From Oscillospiraceae bacterium (GTDB lineage Bacteria > Bacillota_A > Clostridia > Oscillospirales > Ruminococcaceae), in assembly GCA_017848205.1 (NCBI GenBank), contig JAGDDO010000444.1, forward strand, positions 1-7,934: a stretch of 7,934 nucleotides of DNA, read 5' to 3'. Below, in pieces: positions 6,049-7,934 of the stretch (the stretch's first letter is position 1; the number at the start of each line of letters is the position of its first letter). The position numbers and the translations under genes are program-made. The notes beneath the pieces are model-generated. The model had not been told where the DNA came from and did no database searches. It saw only the letters and a program-made list of their open reading frames with translations.

Positions 6049-6927
6049 ATGTTTGAAGATATCTTTCAAGTCGTAAAGACCAGATTTAACGGCGGTAACA
6101 GGGAAAAGGAACAGGATGTCGTATCAGACACGACCATACCTGAAAACATCATTTTCAAGTGCCCGAGATGCAGGACCACTCTTTTTGAGGACGACTACAT
6201 CAGAAACAACAAGGTTTGTCCTTCATGCAATTACCACGGAAGGCTTTCTGCAAGAGAAAGGATAAAGATCACAGCTGACAAGAATTCATTCGTTGAATTC
6301 GACAAGGACATGATAAGCAAAAACCCTATAGAATTTCCGGGGTACGAAAAAAAGCAGGAGGCTCTTCGTTCACAGACAGGGTTAAGCGACGCGGTCATCA
6401 CAGGTGAATGCCGTATCAGAAAGATACGCGTTGTAATAGCGGTAATGGACGCATCCTACATGATGGCTTCAATGGGAAGCGTTGTCGGTGAAAAGATCAC
6501 ACGCGCCATTGAGTACGCAACGGAAAACAAGCTTCCTTTCATCGCTTTCACAGCATCAGGAGGCGCGAGAATGCAGGAAGGCATGGTATCACTCATGCAG
6601 ATGGCAAAGACATCAGGCGCTGTTGCAAGACACGGCGATGCAGGCCAGCTCTACATCACTGTCCTCACTGATCCTACCACAGGCGGTGTTACAGCTTCAT
6701 TTGCATCCCTCGGAGATATCATCATTGCAGAACCGAAGGTACTTGTAGGATTTGCCGGCAGACGTGTTATCGAAGGCACCATCAAGCAGAGACTTCCTGA
6801 TGATTTCCAGCTTGCTGAATTCCAGCTTGAAAAAGGATTTGTTGACATGATTGCTGAGAGAAAGAAAATGAGAAGCGTGCTTTCTCACCTTATGATCCTC
6901 AACAATTACCGTCCTGAAGAGATATAA
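6049..6927 (+). CDS. accD: Acetyl-CoA carboxylase carboxyltransferase, beta subunit
   Basis: Forms an A2B2 complex with AccA that moves the carboxyl group from biotin to acetyl-CoA, giving malonyl-CoA. The 292-residue product has the diagnostic N-terminal zinc ribbon, with Cys38, Cys41, Cys57 and Cys60 in a CPRC...CPSC pattern. A crotonase-fold carboxyltransferase domain follows, with SGGARMQEG (170-178) and DPTTGGVTASFA (208-219), the second providing the oxyanion-hole glycines. ATG 6049 has AAAGGAG at 6033-6039, 9 nt upstream. In E. coli the zinc ribbon of AccD also binds nucleic acid and represses translation; whether that holds here is unknown. The 35-nt spacer before it resembles the spacer after it. 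Confidence 0.96.
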   Translation: MFEDIFQVVKTRFNGGNREKEQDVVSDTTIPENIIFKCPRCRTTLFEDDYIRNNKVCPSCNYHGRLSARERIKITADKNSFVEFDKDMISKNPIEFPGYEKKQEALRSQTGLSDAVITGECRIRKIRVVIAVMDASYMMASMGSVVGEKITRAIEYATENKLPFIAFTASGGARMQEGMVSLMQMAKTSGAVARHGDAGQLYITVLTDPTTGGVTASFASLGDIIIAEPKVLVGFAGRRVIEGTIKQRLPDDFQLAEFQLEKGFVDMIAERKKMRSVLSHLMILNNYRPEEI

Positions 6928-6953
6928 AGCAAAGCGGAGGACTTAAAGAGATC

Positions 6954-7799
6954 ATGAACGACACCGAAAACACACTTACACCGTGGGAACGTCTCCAGCT
7001 TATAAGACTTAAGGAACGTCCTACTATAAACGACTACATCCCGCATATTTTTGACGAGTTCTACGAGCTCCACGGCGACCGCTGCTACGGTGATGATGCA
7101 GCAGTACTGTGCGGTCTTGCCATGCTTGAGGGAAAGCCTGTGACTGTTATTTCACACGTCAAGGGAAGAAACTTAAACGAAAACAAGAAGGTAAACTTCG
7201 CCATGCCTCATCCGGAAGGCTACAGAAAGGCTCTGAGACTTGCAAAACAGGCTGAGAAATTCGGCAGACCTGTTATATGCTTCATTGACACACCGGGTGC
7301 ATTCTGCGGCATAGAAGCCGAGGAGCGCGGCCAGGGTGAAGCAATTGCAAAAAGCATATGTGAATTCATGGAACTGAAGACTCCTGTAATTTCAGTAGTC
7401 CTCGGCGAAGGCGGAAGCGGCGGTGCCCTTGCCTTCGGCGTCTGCGATGAGCTTGCCATGCTTTCAAATGCAATTTATTCAGTTATCTCACCGCGAGGCT
7501 TTGCAAGCATTCTCTGGAAGGATGCCACAAGGGAAAAAGACGCATGCAACATGATGAAGATCACAGCTGAAGACATGCTCAGACTTGGTGTTGCAGAGCA
7601 CATAATTGACGAGCCGCTTGGCGGCGCACACGTTGATTTGTGCAAAACTGCCGAAAACATCAAAGAATATTTGTTAAATGTTATAGCGGAAAAATCCCAA
7701 AAAAGTATTGACGTTTTACTGAATGAACGATATACTAAGTTTAGAAAAATCGGCGAGTTTGAAATCAGACAAAAAGAAGAACTCCTCGGAAATGAATAA
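6954..7799 (+). CDS. accA: Acetyl-CoA carboxylase carboxyltransferase, alpha subunit
   Basis: Partner of AccD in the carboxyltransferase complex; it supplies the pocket that binds carboxybiotin. The 281 residues resemble the shorter Gram-positive AccA, without the long C-terminal extension of E. coli (319). Seen: ELHGDR (38-43), MPHPEGYRKALRLA (84-97), DTPGAFCGIEAEERGQGEA (112-130) and GEGGSGGALA (151-160). In the usual SPEG(C/F)ASILWK motif the Glu is replaced by Arg181 (SPRGFASILWKD). The last 50-odd codons, from about 7635, switch to TTG/TTA leucine codons and more AT-rich sequence. ATG 6954 is the only plausible start; GGAGG (6936-6940) lies 13 nt upstream, rather far, with a weaker AAGAG closer at 6946-6950. 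The gene follows accD by 26 nt and precedes acpP by 65 nt. Confidence 0.95.
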   Translation: MNDTENTLTPWERLQLIRLKERPTINDYIPHIFDEFYELHGDRCYGDDAAVLCGLAMLEGKPVTVISHVKGRNLNENKKVNFAMPHPEGYRKALRLAKQAEKFGRPVICFIDTPGAFCGIEAEERGQGEAIAKSICEFMELKTPVISVVLGEGGSGGALAFGVCDELAMLSNAIYSVISPRGFASILWKDATREKDACNMMKITAEDMLRLGVAEHIIDEPLGGAHVDLCKTAENIKEYLLNVIAEKSQKSIDVLLNERYTKFRKIGEFEIRQKEELLGNE

Positions 7800-7802
7800 A
7801 TC

Positions 7803-7829
7803 TTATTATGGTGATTAACGCCATTATAA
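7803..7829. other. Imperfect stem-loop in the accA-acpP spacer
   Basis: ATGGTG (7808-7813) pairs with CGCCAT (7819-7824), including one G-U pair, around an ATTAA loop. The stem extends by four A/T pairs (7803-7806 with 7826-7829) beyond a T-T mismatch. An A-rich run follows, not a T-run, so it does not look like an intrinsic terminator on the plus strand. It could protect or process the mRNA between accA and acpP, which would allow acpP to be expressed more highly than its neighbours. That role is speculative. Confidence 0.35.
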
Positions 7830-7864
7830 TAAAACACTAAAAAACACCTCCGGAGGACACAATC

Positions 7865-7934
7865 ATGGTTTTTGACAAACTTAAGGAAATTATTGCATAC
7901 CAGTTAGATGCTGACGCAGAATCAATCTCAATGG
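7865..7934 (+). CDS. acpP: Acyl carrier protein, N-terminal part (runs off the window)
   Basis: Carries growing acyl chains on a phosphopantetheine arm through all steps of the pathway. Only 23 codons are present. The peptide MVFDKLKEIIAYQLDADAES followed by ISM matches helix 1 of bacterial acyl carrier proteins, typically M(V/I)F(E/D)K(V/L)KEII..QL.VD...I. The serine of the DSL motif that receives the cofactor would lie just beyond the window. ATG 7865 has a perfect GGAGG at 7852-7856, 8 nt upstream, which forms the right half of the palindrome CCTCCGGAGG. In the common Firmicutes order acpP lies next to fabH; here it closes the visible cluster. The identification rests on a short peptide plus context. 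Confidence 0.85.
   Translation, partial: MVFDKLKEIIAYQLDADAESISM

Noticed and set aside
7475..7837. 120-codon open frame on the minus strand extending into the accA-acpP gap
   Set aside because: It covers the conserved 3' part of accA in antisense and has low-complexity Ser/Phe/Ile content with no recognisable motif.
1..7934. A new defence, toxin or biosynthetic system
   Set aside because: Every gene is a standard fatty acid synthesis or acetyl-CoA carboxylase component with expected length and active-site residues. No unknown gene is present.

Overview
The window is a type II fatty acid synthesis locus from a Gram-positive, Firmicutes-type bacterium. Three things suggest Clostridia, possibly a Ruminococcus relative: strong purine-rich ribosome binding sites, TTG starts, and a fab-acc gene order close to that of clostridia and streptococci. 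This placement is my reading of gene order and protein style, not a database match.

Layout. Positions 1-200 (minus strand) hold the first 66 codons of fabD. Positions 201-460 are a divergent promoter region with several inverted repeats. A long plus-strand operon follows: fabH (461-1453), fabG (1491-2234), a 213-nt gap filled with palindromic repeats, then fabF (2448-3680), accB (3696-4199), fabZ (4215-4646), accC (4667-6013), accD (6049-6927), accA (6954-7799), and the first 23 codons of acpP (7865 to the window end). Apart from the fabG-fabF gap, spacers are 15-65 nt, each gene has its own ribosome binding site, and no convincing terminator is visible, so one transcript is likely.

How the genes work together. 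AccC charges biotin on AccB with CO2, and AccD/AccA pass the carboxyl group to acetyl-CoA to give malonyl-CoA. FabD moves malonate to the acyl carrier protein AcpP. FabH condenses acetyl-CoA with malonyl-ACP to start a chain. FabG, FabZ and an enoyl reductase not seen here reduce and dehydrate, and FabF condenses in later rounds. The window therefore has the whole acetyl-CoA carboxylase and every elongation activity except enoyl-ACP reductase. No regulator gene (FabT- or FapR-like) is visible.

The proteins are orthodox and every catalytic residue I checked is present. The unexplained content is non-coding. The main item is a tandem pair of GGAAAC...GTTTCC inverted-repeat modules between fabG and fabF, the second looking like a small non-autonomous mobile element. 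The other is a compact overlapping-promoter and operator arrangement between fabD and fabH. Departures from the common gene order (fabD divergent, acpP last, no enoyl reductase gene) are also worth noting. I see no evidence for a wholly new biological system here.
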